From the NCBI GenBank assembly GCA_024509875.1, contig JAMPIV010004929.1, positions 2,501-66,500 of the forward strand: DNA of 64,000 bases, read 5' to 3'. Of the stretch, positions 1-11,415 are shown piece by piece. Source of the stretch: Oreohelix idahoensis (taxonomy: Eukaryota > Mollusca > Gastropoda > Stylommatophora > Oreohelicidae). A program made the position numbers and the translations under genes. How positions within the stretch are numbered: the first letter of the stretch is position 1; each line of letters begins with the position of its first letter. The notes under the pieces are model-generated. The model was not told where the DNA came from, did no database searches, and saw only the letters and a program-made list of their open reading frames with translations.

Positions 1-2865
1 TGTTTGTTGTGGTGGGGGGTTGGGGGGGGGGGGGGGGGGGGGGGGGGGGTGGTTGGGGTTTGGGGGGGGGGGGGGTAAATGGTGGGGGGGGGGGGGGGGG
101 GGGTGGGGGTTTTTGGGTTTGTTTGGTTGGGGGTTTGGGGGGGGTTGGGGGGGGGGGGGGGTGTGTTTGTTGTTTTTAGGTTGGGGGGGGGGGTTGGGGG
201 GGGGGGGGGGTTGGGGTTTTGGGGGGGTATGGGGATTTGGTTTTTTGGGGTGGGGGGGTTTTTGGTTGTTTTTGGGTGTGGGGGGTGGGGTTGGGGGGAA
301 GGGATTTTGGGGGGGGGGTGTATTGTGGTTTTTGTGTTAAATGGTTTTTTTTGTGGTTTGTGTTGGGGGGGGGGGGGGGATTTTTGGTGGGGTAATGTTG
401 GGTGGTTTTTGTTGTTTTGGGGGGGGGGTTGGGGTTTGGGTTTGTGGGGGGGGGTTTTTTTTGGTTTTTTTGGGGGGGGGTTGGGGGGGGGATTTTGGGT
501 TTTTGGGGGGGTGGGTGGGGTTTGTATATGGGGGGGGGGGATGGGGGTGGGGTAATTTTTATGGGGGGGGGGGGGGGTATGGGGGGGGGAGGGGGGGGTT
601 TGGGGTTGGGGGGTTTGGGGTTAAGGTGGGGGTTGGGTTTGGGGGGTTGTGGGGGTTTGGGGGGGGGGTTGGGGTTTTTTGTGTTTTGGGATGGGGTATG
701 GTTTTTGGGGGGGTATGGGGGATGGGTTTTGATGTTAGTTGGGGGGTTGGGGGGGGGGGGGTTGTTTTTAATTGGGGTGTTTTGTATTGGGGGGGGGGGG
801 GGGGGTTTGGTTGGGGTTTTTGGGTGTGTTTTGGGGGGGTTGTTTGGGTGGGTATTTGGGGGGGTTTTTTGGGGGGGTTGTTGTGTTTGGGGGGGGGGGG
901 GATGTGGTTTTTTTTTTGGGTTTTTTTGGGGGGTAATTGGTGTTTGGGGGGGGGTTTTTTTTGGGGGGGGTTTTGTTTGGGGTGGGGGGGGTGGGGGGGG
1001 GTTTGGGGGTGGGGGGGGGGTGGTGGGGGGGGGTTGGTGGGGGGGTTTATGGTTGGGGGGGGGGGGTTTTGGGGGTTTGGGTTTTTTTGTATTGGGGGGG
1101 TTTGGGGTTTGGGGGGGGGGGTTTGGGGTTGGGGTGGGGTGGGTTTGGGGTGGGGGGGGGGGGGGGGGGGGGGGGGTGGGGGTTGGGTTTTTTGGGGGGG
1201 TTGTTGGTTTGTGGGGGTTGGAGGGATTTTGGGGTTTTTTTGTTGGGGTTTTGTGTTTGGTTTGTGGGTTTTGGGGGGTGGGGGGGGGGGGGGGTTTGTG
1301 GTGTTATGGGGTGGGGGGGGTTATGGGGGGGGGGCGGGGGGGGGGGGGGGTGTGGGTGTGGGGGGGGGGGGGGGGGGGTTGTTTGGGGGGTTTGGTTTGG
1401 GTGGGTTGTTTGTGTTGTTGTTGGTGGGGGGTGTTGGGGGTTTGGGGGGGGGGGTGGGGTTTTTGGGGGGATTTTAGGGGGGGGGGTGTTTTGGGGTTTT
1501 TTTGTTTTGGGGTTTTTGTGGGTTTGTATGGGGGGGGGGGGGGGGTAAATTTGTGGTAATTTGGGGGTGGGGGGGGTTTTTTTTTGGGGTTTGGGGGGGG
1601 GGTTGTTGGGGGGGGGGGGGGTGTGTTTTGGGGGGGGGGGTGGGTTTTGGGGGTTTTTTTGTTTTAAATGGAGGGAATATTGTTTTTTGGGGGGGGGGGG
1701 GGGGGGGGGGGGGTGGGGGTGGGGGGGTTTGGGTAAATGTTTTTTTTTTGGTTGGTGGGGGTTGGGGGGGTTTTTTGGTTTTATTTTTGGATGTTTTTTT
1801 GGGTGGGGTGGGGGGGGTTGGGGTTTTTTTGGGGGGGGGGTTTGGGGGGAATGGTTTTGTTGGTTGTTTTTTTTATGGGTTTGGGGGTTGGTTATGGGGG
1901 GGGTTGGAATTGGGTGGTGGTATTGTGGGGGGTTTTGTGGGGGGGGTGGTTTTTTTTTTTTTGGGGGTGAAATTTGGGTATTTGTTTTGTTGGGTGGTTT
2001 TTGGTGGGGGGTGGTGGGGTTTATTGGGGTGGTTTTTTGGGGGTTGGGGTGGGGGGGTTTTGGGGGGGTTTGGGGTTTGGGGTTTTTGGGGTTTTTTGGT
2101 TGGGGGGTTGGGGGGGGGGGGGGGGGTTGGGGGGGGGGGGGGTGTGGGGGTTTTTGGGGGGGGGGGGTTTTTGTGAGTGTTGGGGGGGGGGGTGGGGTTT
2201 TTGGGGGGTTTTTTTTTTGGTTTATTTGGGGTATGGGGGGGGGTAGGGGTTGGGGGGGGGTATTGGGGGTTTGGTATTTATGTTTTGTTTGTTTTGGGGG
2301 TTTTTGTTATTTTTGGGTGTATTATTAATTGGGGTTTGTTTTTTGTTTGTTGGGGGATTTGGTGTTTGTTTTGGGTGTTGGGTGGTATGTTGTTGGGGTG
2401 GTGGGGGGGGAGGGGAATTTGTTTTGGGGGGGGTGGGTTATGGTTTAATTATGGTGGGTTTGGGGGGGGTTTTTGAAGATTTGGTTTGGGGGTATTTTTG
2501 TGTTTTGGGGGTGGTAATTTTGGATGTGATTTGTGGGGGTTTTGGATTGGGTTTTGGTTTTTGTGGTGTAAGTTATTATTTGGTGTGTGGGTTTGGTTAT
2601 TAGGGTGTTTTATTGGGAGTATTGGGGTTTTTGGGGGTTGGTTTAGTGGGTTTTTAAATGTGTTTTATTATTAATGATTTTGTATATGTTGTGGGTTTGG
2701 TGTTTTGGTTTGATTGGTGTTGGTTTTGAATTTTTTGTTTTTTTGAATTTTTTGAGTAGTAGGATAGGGGGTGTGAATGTGTTAGGAATTTGTGTTGTAT
2801 TTTTGGTGGGTTTTGGTGTATTTTTATGGGTTGGTGATAGTGGGGAGAAATAGTGGGTGATTTAT
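1..2865. other. Nearly C-free G/T tract, probable sequence artefact
   Basis: The tract consists almost entirely of G and T with scattered A. I see a single C (about 1335) before 2866. Poly-G dominates at the left edge, T and then A become more frequent to the right, and C returns only after 2866. Long open frames across it (Gly/Val/Phe/Trp-rich) follow from the missing stop codons and are not genes. The gradual change of base usage into a recognisable retrotransposon suggests failing base calls at a read or contig end, not a biological low-complexity repeat. Confidence refers to the composition; the artefact reading is inference. Confidence 0.85.
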
Positions 2866-3144
2866 CATGGTGTCTTTTGAAAATTGAATATATAGGGTTG
2901 GACAGTATATTAGTGTTTGTAATTATGTGGGACAAGGCATTATTTTGTCCGTTTGGTTAAGATTGGGTTATTCTTTAGGTATGGATTACGGGGGATTGGT
3001 TGGGGGTTGGGGGTCTACAGTTAGTTTGGGGGGTTGCAAGAAATAATTTTGGTATTAGAAGGATGTTTTTAGGGTGAAGCGTGTTGATTATGGTTTTCAG
3101 AAAGTGTTAGAAACCCATGCAGATCTGCTCACATATAAGCCAGG
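2866..3144 (+). other. Transition zone into element D pol
   Basis: A and C gradually return here. From about 3090 the sequence aligns by eye with the region just before RT in element A (about 26180-26290), so this is degraded upstream pol of element D. A one- or two-base shift near 3180-3200 separates this frame from the open RT frame that follows. Confidence 0.5.
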
Positions 3145-4485
3145 ATGTACAAATCTGTTAGAGTACAACATGAAGGTTACAGACCCTGTGTATGCATGAG
3201 AACATACCCTGTACCCTATGCGAAAGCCCAAGCACTAAGGGAGGAAGTTGATTATCTGTTGAAGGAGAAAATTATCTCGAAGTCAGACTCTCCCTATAGC
3301 TCACGTGTGGTGCTATTGAGAAAACCGAGTGGTGAACACAGGTTATGTATTGACTACCGGAAGCTTAATGCGATCACAGAATCTCAGGTGGACCCATTAC
3401 CTGACACCAACCAGCTGTTCTCTACACTGAGTAAGGCTAGGTATTTATCGAAGGTAGATCTAAGCAAGGGATACTACCAAATACCAGTGAAACCAGAAGT
3501 TAGAAAATTGCTGGCATTTAGTACATCAGACGGACACTACGAGTTTAATGTACTACCCTTTGGGCTGAAAAATGCTCCAAGTATCTTTTCAAGAATGATG
3601 AGGAAATTATTGGAACCTCTACAAAATCCCCATATCACTAACTTTATGGATGACATTCTTGTTGCTACAAACACATTTGAAGAGCATATAGTGGCGCTCT
3701 CTATGTTGTTTGACAGGCTGAGAGAAACTGGATTGACTGCACGTCCAACCAAGTGCTATATCGGTTGTAAGGAGTTGGAATTCTTAGGTCACACTATTTC
3801 TACAGGTCATATGTCTCCTGACCCAAAGAATATAGAGAAGTTAAAGAAGGCACCCAGACCTCAAACGAAGAAAGATGTGAGATCATTCGTGTCATTATGT
3901 GGGTTCTATCAGAAGTACATACCCCACTTTAACTCTCTGTGTGCACCATTAACTAACTTAACGAAGAAAGGACAGCCTGATAAAATCCAATTGAATGCTG
4001 ATTGTGAAAAAGCTTACACAGAGCTAAAGGCAAAACTCACCAGCAAACCAATCCTTACGCTACCCGATATCACACAGGAATTTGTATTAAGGACGGACGC
4101 TAGCAGTATAGGTATTGGTGCAACTCTCTTGCAGCAATCAAAAGCCCAGCCGGAGGAACTTTTACCAGTCGCCTACGCCAGTAGGAAGCTGAATGCAGCT
4201 GAGTTGAACTAATCGACCATAGAGGAAGAATGTTTGGCTCTAATTTGGTCCATCGACAAATTTTCACCTTACCTGTATGGGACACACTTCATTGTCCAAA
4301 GCGATCATCAGGCTTTAACTTTCTTGGCTGCATCTAAAAAGTTAAATTCCAGATTGTTAAGGTGGAGTCTGCTTCTGGCGCCTTATTCCTTTACCGTTAA
4401 TTACATTCCGGGAAGAGACAATGTAGGAGCTGATTTTTTAAGTCGACACCCTATTACTATGGAAGGACAGACGCAAAAGGATTAA
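3145..4485 (+). pseudogene. Element D: Ty3/gypsy reverse transcriptase and RNase H, broken
   Basis: This is the RT and RNase H part of a Ty3/gypsy pol polyprotein, which copies element RNA into DNA. Visible motifs in order are RLCIDYRKLN in the fingers, the LPFGLKNAP motif, the catalytic FMDD box at about 3645, the thumb/connection segment, an RNase H start RTDASS at about 4090, and an EEECLALIW block. The frame is closed by an in-frame TAA at 4210-4212, at a position where element A has tyrosine, and continues in the same frame to 4485. A frameshift near 3190 separates it from upstream pol. No integrase follows RNase H before the candidate LTR, which fits the integrase-first order seen in A and B. 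It is clearly related to the RT of A. Left-hand domains lie in the unreadable G/T tract. Confidence 0.88.
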
Positions 4486-4693
4486 CTACAGCAGGGGTTT
4501 ACACTTCAGCTATGACAGGTCACAGCTAGGAAAGGATGGGGCTATGTCGTGGAACGAGTTGTGTAAACCCACTACTTTGTTAAATCCCTATGTCGAGAGC
4601 CCAGCCAATCAACGCACAGTTGCTGAGCCGGAATAAATTAGAAGAAGTTACGCCATGAAAAAAACTTAAGCCCTTTTTTTTCGGATGTGGGTC

Positions 4694-4722
4694 GCGGCCA
4701 TCTTGTTCACGCAAGATGGCGG
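4694..4722. promoter_or_regulatory. Inverted pair of YY1-like sites
   Basis: GCGGCCATCTTG and CAAGATGGCGG stand head to head around a 6-base spacer (TTCACG). Both match the known YY1 core (AAGATGGC and its complement), and together they form a 9-bp-arm palindrome. They lie about 125 bp upstream of the TATA box in the presumed LTR. The sites are seen; factor binding is inferred. Confidence 0.5.
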
Positions 4723-4842
4723 AAGAAAACTGAATAAAATTAGGCTGTACGAGCATAAGACGAAACTGCAGGAAACCAATCAGCTTGCTCCGCCAGGAAC
4801 CAACCAAACGCTTTCCTTTACCAGTGGAAGTTATTTTACCTG

Positions 4843-4852
4843 CCTATATAAT
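4843..4852 (+). promoter_or_regulatory. TATA box in candidate LTR of D
   Basis: CCTATATAAT is a good TATA match inside the presumed LTR. It would place a start site near 4875. Confidence 0.45.
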
Positions 4853-5064
4853 CGGGCGAGATTTTATGCTAAATCACGCAACACCGAACACGAAGCCAGA
4901 GACGACCGACTGAAGAGAGGAGCTGTCAGCTTTGATTTATAGCTTACCTGAGAGCATTGACCTGCGGCCTGCTTCGCTAAGTCGAGTCAAAATCTGGCCT
5001 GTTTAAATCTTGGAGGGTAAATATAATTTACTATAAACTGGTAGGAACCCTACAGCAGATACAC

Positions 5065-5067
<3 letters not shown>

Positions 5068-5145
<78 letters not shown>
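5068..5145. repeat. (AT)n microsatellite
   Basis: A nearly pure AT dinucleotide run directly after the candidate LTR of D. Confidence 0.97.
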
Positions 5146-5146
<1 letters not shown>

Positions 5147-5214
5147 CATATATTTTTTTTATATGAACGTATCACGTTACTGATTGTATCTTGGGGAATT
5201 AGGTATAATGATTG

Positions 5215-5425
5215 TATTTCCTGATATGGATTGATGAAGACGAAGACTAATAGGACTCATACTTCAATCTATTGTCTCCTATAACTTCAGTCTATTGTCT
5301 CAGATAACTCCAAACTGAAATATAACCAAAACAGTCCTTGTTAGGACTCAATCTATTGTCTCATCTAACACCAATCTATTGTCTCCTATAACTCCCACCT
5401 GATATATCACCAAACAGTCCTCGTC
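5215..5425. repeat. Degenerate short repeat with core AATCTATTGTCTC
   Basis: The core (with a CAGTCTATTGTCTC variant), usually followed by a CTATAACT-like tail, recurs at least four times at irregular spacing. No coding potential is evident. Confidence 0.7.
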
Positions 5426-5559
5426 TCATATACTCCTATCATAAGAACATAACAATATTGTTAGGATATATGTTACCAGCTTGTATAGCACTTGTCAGAG
5501 AGGGCCTGGTATATTATAGGGGGAAGGAAATGGTTGTATCACACCTAGGTGTACATATA

Positions 5560-5695
5560 TTTGGATGTATTCATGGATTGAATTTATATTATGGGATGTA
5601 TTCATGTATTGAATGTATTCATGTATTGAATTTATATTATTGGATGTATTCATGTATTGAATTTATATTATTGAATGTATCCATGTATTAGTTTA
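5560..5695. repeat. Small minisatellite, about 31-34 bp unit
   Basis: About four imperfect copies of a unit containing GTATTCATGTATTGAATTTA with a TATTATTGGAT tail. The small open frame crossing it (repeated MYSCIE-like residues) is a by-product of the repeat. Confidence 0.8.
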
Positions 5696-5699
5696 TCAG

Positions 5700-6860
5700 A
5701 AAGAATGTTTTGCAAGTAGACACCTGTCTTGTCTCGCTATTGCTAAATCATACTGAGCCATGTTGTCATTCATCCTACATGCAGACACCTGAGGCACACG
5801 CTCATTTCACCCACATTAGAAATAGGTGGGCTTGATGACAGAAATTAGCCCCTATTTTTCCTTGTTACAGGTTTTATTCGTGACATAAAACCTGAGGTCG
5901 TATGTTCGAGTCAATCCAGCTGCCTGGAACTTCGCAGGAGCATAGAGATTGTACAGAAGCTACATCTTTAGTCCCCCTCAGTCTTGGGTGGGCTAAAGTA
6001 ACGAGCCTCAGCAGGAGTTGTGTGACCCAAACTAAGGAGAACAGAACGTTTTAAGAGATGAGTACACAGTAGTACCATTTCTGTCGGCATTGTGAGCAAA
6101 AGCTAGTGTCAGTGACGAGAAAGTGAATTAGCGTAGCAAGAGACAATAATAAGATTATAGCTGATAAATTATAAGTAATTAACAGCACAGCTGATACATG
6201 TACTATAATTGAATAACAGCACAGCTGATATAATTTTTGTTCCTATAATTGGAAAACTTGTTGTAATATATTTACATATCTATATAAATATAAATATTTG
6301 TAAATCATATGTAAACTTACAAATTCATTACGTTCCATTTTTCAACATTCACCCTTCAGCACAAGAGTAGATAGTGTATATACTAAATAAATAATAAGGA
6401 AATTGTATTTGAAGACTTGTCAATTTTATCATTGTTAAGTAAATTCTGTTTCCTTGTCTTAATATCACAGTTAGTTACACAGTGGAGGTGGCACGTTATG
6501 TCGGTCTCCTCTCTACTAATTTTTCGAGATCAGAACATTCACAGCCGTAACTAATTTGTGATACCAGTAGTTCTCTCAGACACTGGGACTTCACCATGTT
6601 CTGCAGAAATTCTATTTCTGACATTGTCAGAACTATACTGATCCTAGAGCCAAAATAAAACCTCACGCCACAGATCTCACGGTAGAAGAGGAACGACTAA
6701 GTAAGTAAGTAAGCCACAGATCTCATGGGGGGCGATAATTGTGAGTATTGATTTGAAAACGTTAATAAACATTCAGACACTTCATGTGCGCAAATTTCAT
6801 TATTTTAAGTTTGTTGCTTATATTTGAAAATAACATTTTATGCCACGTGCGTTTCTTGTG
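5700..6860. other. No recognisable gene
   Basis: AT-rich non-coding DNA. A short direct duplication (AACAGCACAGCTGATA) occurs at about 6180-6225, and CCACAGATCTCA recurs around a GTAAGTAAG run near 6670-6725. Nothing else is supported. Confidence 0.6.
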
Positions 6861-6866
6861 GTCTGA

Positions 6867-7168
<302 letters not shown>

Positions 7169-7175
7169 CATATAT

Positions 7176-7555
7176 GGGAGCCGCGGTAGCATAGTGGTTA
7201 GTGCACTGGCTTCCTAGCTTAGTGGTCTATGGTTCGATCCCCAGATGAGGTGGGATTTTTTCAGGCCGGAAACGGCTCCTGGGTCGACCCAGCCCCAAAT
7301 GGGTACCAGAGAAACTCTGGCAAGGTTAAGGCGGCCGGCGTGACGCTGACCACATCACCCCTAGTGTGCCGACGGTCGAGAAAATATGGGCCTAACACCA
7401 TATTCCCAATATGCCTCAATAGGGCGTGTAACGGGATCCTTACATATATGTACCAAATGGTATGATACTCTGAGAGACCTGAGGAAAGTGATGGAAGAGG
7501 CGACCACCACGAGGTTGTCCATAAGGCTAGCAACTTTATCATGTAAAACAAATTG
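7176..7555 (+). mobile_element. tRNA-derived SINE
   Basis: The head has an A-box-like GGTAGCATAGTGGTTA (7185-7200) and a B box GGTTCGATCC (7231-7240), the spacing of an internal Pol III promoter. The body is GC-richer than its surroundings and carries a direct/inverted GGGTCGACCC and a GCGTGACGCTGACC motif. It sits at the edge of the AT microsatellite. Clear duplications at the insertion site are not visible. The 3' end is estimated from the change in base composition. Confidence 0.75.
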
Positions 7556-8144
7556 CTACTAAAACTACCGATACAAGATTATATGAATGTTTTTTTTTTA
7601 CAGGCGTCCTTCACCTGAACAAGCTGCAGAGAGGAGCAACAACGACAGTGATTATGAATGATTGAAGTTAATAAAAAATTATGATGATAAAAAATTGAAG
7701 CTACTAAAATGATGATGATAAATGATTGAAGCTATGTCACAAGATGGATTTTGGGGCGACCTCGTTCCGATCTCTATTTCACTACGGCAGTAATCAGTTA
7801 CATTTTTGTACTGATTTTTTTTGCGCGATTTTCCACGGTCGCACCCTTTTTTCTGTTTGCTATGTAGCAGAGAGTTTGTTTGTTCAAACATCTGACACTC
7901 CTTACTGATGAGAAACACATCACGTTTGCAAGGAGCGGCTGAGGTAATAATGAACGTCAGGCAAGTTGATAAATTCTTGTGTACCAAAGCTTGGCCGCTA
8001 CAGATTAGCCCTACAATCGCCAGCGTGCTTGCTTAAATCGCTAATAAAGGCCAGAGTGCGGGGCAGATAACGAGATTACCCGTCTACGAATAGATTACTT
8101 ACTGATAAAGTAATAAATTGTTACATCAGGAACACATTGTCGTA
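7556..8144. other. Non-coding, with short GATGATAAATGATTGAAGCTA repeats at 7652-7733
   Basis: At 7652-7733 there are two to three imperfect copies of a unit of about 30 bp (GATGATAAATGATTGAAGCTA and ACTAAAAT). The same unit reappears at 31512-31633, on the far side of the nested retrotransposon. The rest shows no gene-like signal. Confidence 0.6.
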
Positions 8145-8284
8145 TGAATTTACAGATGTGTTGGTGAGTTCGCCTGCCAGGGATCGGGTATTTTCATGCC
8201 ATGTACGGAAGACTTGACCCGTACCTCACGTTCAAAATTTGTCCATGTCAGGAATATTTTGAAATCCCCCCCCCTCTTCCCCCC
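8145..8284 (+). repeat. Repeat E copy 1, left part
   Basis: Matches about 39255-39370 imperfectly (shared TGTGTTGGTGAG and a later AACTATTTTGAAA-like segment). It is interrupted at 8284 by element A and resumes at 30147. Its nature is not recognised. Confidence 0.6.
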
Positions 8285-9293
8285 TGTAGTAAAATCTGTG
8301 AGATAATCGCTTATTTCCGTAAGATTTTAGTCATATGATGAATAAATACACCAGCCCTCAGGTGTCTGACTGGTTTCATCTTCATCGCCAGTAGGGCGAT
8401 GCCTTTTGTGCAGTGGGAATACTAAGAAAATGATCCGCCGTAAAAAATCTAACACGCTTTAGTTTCGGTTTCGAAAACGTGGAAGAAAAAAAAAATTTAA
8501 CATCTCGCCGATCTGCTGCACGAAACGGGGGGAAGCTTGTAATTAACAACTTGCCAACTATGAGACCAGACTGGCATTTGAATTAACGTAATATGTTAAC
8601 TTTAACACTAACATTTGTAATAATTAACGCAAAGCACTACCAAAGTTTTGAAAAACCCCTCTTCGTTCTGCACGCGGTCTCTTTAAAATATACACGCTGT
8701 GGGCAAAGCCAGCAGAGGCAAACACGCAGACAATTTTTTATTTCCTCCTAGCGGTAGTATTCTGACGTCACTCAAACTAGTTGGTTTATTTGAATAGTGA
8801 AGGAAATGTTAGAGACAGGGAGAAAAGATGGCCGACTTGTGTAAAATTTATATTTGACGATTGACAGTGACAAAATTGAAAATCTAAACCATACTGAAAC
8901 TGACCATAAAAATCATATGGTAGTATAGCTTAGAGTCCCCTGAGCAAAAATGTGTTTTTAAAAATATGGTAGTCCAAGTATTAGCCAAGTTATTGAGAAA
9001 ATACTAAATGTCTACGGACGCTTGACCGGACAGACTGTTGTTCTTGCTCGTTATACATAACGTTAGTGGGGACGCTAGTTTAAAAAAAGAGGCATTGTAG
9101 TAATTCAAATTCTATTAGTTGGTATGAGAGTATAGTAGTAAAAGGGGAGAGATAGGAAAAATGTAACTAAAACGAAACATCTTTTTCTATTGGGCATAAC
9201 TAACACAGACTGACCAATGGACTAAGAGGCACATAGTTTGTTTGGAATTGTTTTGTTTTTTCAAACTAAATTTAAAAAGTTGTAGTAGTGCCT

Positions 9294-10768
9294 TGATACC
9301 GACCGAATGTTGTTGTGGAGTAATGTCAATGGGCCACCACTGATAGAGTCTAAAGTTGCCTATATATAAATAGTTGTATGTATACGCCCACACAGGGCTA
9401 TAACGAATATGTTATTACTGTCACTGCCTGGACTGTTCAAAGTAAGTGTGTACTGGTGCATTCATTCATCACAGTAACACACATAAGAATCATGGATCGT
9501 TGAACTACCGTTGACGTTTCATGAACAGTTTATTCACGTATCAACATAGACGACGACATAGACGAAATACAGCATAAAGTACAAAGCATCAGGTAAATGA
9601 ATTCACGAAGCTCCAACACCCCACAGAGCTCCATTACAGCGCACACCGGCGCACTTCTCATATAAGGTACACATTAACAGTGTTCCTTAATAAACTGCAT
9701 TCACCACAGTTATAAATACGGCCTCATACATATGGTTTCATCTAGAAAGACTGCTCACATCGCAGTACTATTAAATTCATCAAAATACTGACCTTCTCAT
9801 GTTTTCTCCGTAGAGCTCAATTATAGCATAATGGTGCACTTCTCATAGAAGATGACCATAACGATTTTCCTCAAAAGACTACATCTCCCCTTCTCAGCAA
9901 AGGCTGCTTCACGGCAGTTGAATAATCATCGTCAGCGCTATCTCTTCTTAGAGCTCAATTATAGCATAGTGGTGCACTTCTCATAGAAGATGCACATCCA
10001 CAATATTCCTCAAAGGACTGCGTACCCAGCAGTCTGCAGTAATATAGCCTTCACAATATATGGCCTCCTAATCTCCTTCACAAAAATGTCTATGGCCTAC
10101 AAAGTAATGTCTTTAAATCTCAGACTCTCCATAGCGCCTAATTGTAGATTAGTGGTGCACTTCTCTTAGAACGTGCACAATAACAAAATCTCTCAAACGA
10201 CTGCATCCACTGCAGTTATATATATCAAAGTAAATTCATCACATAATCTAACACATGAAGGAACATTCAATACAAGAAAGAATATTCAATACAGGAAAGA
10301 ATATTCAATACAGGCCTGTTCAAAAGTCTCCACCGAGACACACATTGTGAAAAACACTCTAGAGAAAACACCCAGGGTTGACTAACACAGTCAAACGCCT
10401 AGAACACACTCCAAGCCACTAGGCTTGACCGCATCGGTCCACACGCAGAAAAAAGACCCCCCAGCGGTCCCAAATCTCCCGCTCATACAGTCACGAGACT
10501 TCGCTGTTCAACACAGCTCAGTCCCTTCACGGACTAGCCGTGAGCTATTCACAGCTGTACAATACAGAACAACTTCATCTCCCCACTCGAAATGAATAGC
10601 GCTCACAACGCTCTTTTTTTCTGACTTACAAGACTTCTCGAACATACGAGGACATTTCTTAAAGAATTCAGTCATCTAATAAATAAACAAGTACCACAAG
10701 CGACGCAACTCTAAATTCACTCTGACCAACTTAGCATACTAAGGATCACTTCCCTTTTGACCTTAACA
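9294..10768 (+). mobile_element. Candidate solo LTR C inside the 5' LTR of A
   Basis: This 1475-bp insertion is absent from the 3' LTR of A. It starts TGATACC and ends TTAACA, and is flanked by a direct duplication TGCCT (9289-9293 and 10769-10773); the 3' LTR shows the empty site. TG...CA ends with a 5-bp duplication are the signature of an LTR inserted by a retroviral-type integrase. Only one LTR is present and there are no coding domains, so LTR-LTR recombination probably removed the body. A TATA-like TATATATAAATAG lies at about 9360. A different non-coding mobile element with a 5-bp duplication is not excluded. Confidence 0.75.
9620..10250 (+). repeat. Four degenerate subrepeats within LTR C
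   Basis: Units begin near 9624, 9812, 9950 and 10134 (spacings about 188, 138 and 184). They share AGAGCTCAATTATAGCAT, then GGTGCACTTCTCATAGAA, then an AACNATTTTCCTCAAA-like segment and CTGCAT. Such arrays are common in LTR U3 regions; enhancer function is only inferred. Confidence 0.75.
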
Positions 10769-11415
10769 TGCCTTCTTTCATTGGTCGGCTCAAATAGATA
10801 TTGGCAAAAGGCATAGTGGTCTCGGAGCCATTTGATTAGAAAACTTTATTCAAACACTTACGTTGAGATCAGATGTGATAGCTTGTAAAATTAAATACTA
10901 ATTCACTATCTGGACGAGGCAGAGCAAAACTGAGGCCATATTCTTTGCCAGTCAACGTTATTTGTGACATATTTCTTTGAACTAGTGGTAAGAATGCTTT
11001 ATGTATTTACATGCTTGATTAAAATTGAAAAAGTCAGATACTGCTGTGGAAAAGTGAAGGACATGCCGGAAGCAAACATTATTGAGTCCTCACATTGAAC
11101 TGTATTTGACTGTTGCATATTATTTTGACTTTGTATTAATATTTTGTATTGGAAATGTTAGGAAGCCTCTGTGTTCTATGAACACTTTTCAACATGCCTA
11201 GAGCATTTATAAGTTAGAAAAGAAAAAGGAAGGAAGAAAATCACATATAAGGAGATGTGGTTACTCCACCTTATTGCATTGAAGCAAACTATGTAAAAGT
11301 ACAGTGGCGTATCTGCCATAGGGACCTGTGGTGTGGTCACAGAAGGGTGTGAGTCATAAATTAGGGGCTGATGCACATGAATGCACAAGAGGCTGACCCC
11401 ATATTGTCATGTATA

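Larger units (their letters stand above)
4545..5054 (+). repeat. Candidate 3' LTR of element D
   Basis: The interval starts TGTCGTGG just after a purine-rich run (about 4527-4541, polypurine-tract-like) that follows the pol stop, and ends in CTACA before an AT microsatellite. It contains a TATA box (about 4843) and paired YY1-like sites. No partner LTR is in the window, so both ends are estimated from TG...CA and context only. Confidence 0.5.

Noticed and set aside
20..2674. Long overlapping open frames with Gly/Val/Phe/Trp-rich translations
   Set aside because: They arise because the G/T tract lacks C and has few A, so stop codons are rare in all frames. There is no domain and no plausible codon use.
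7229..7551. Two overlapping frames of 78 and 96 codons on opposite strands
   Set aside because: They lie wholly within a tRNA-derived SINE and have no protein motif.
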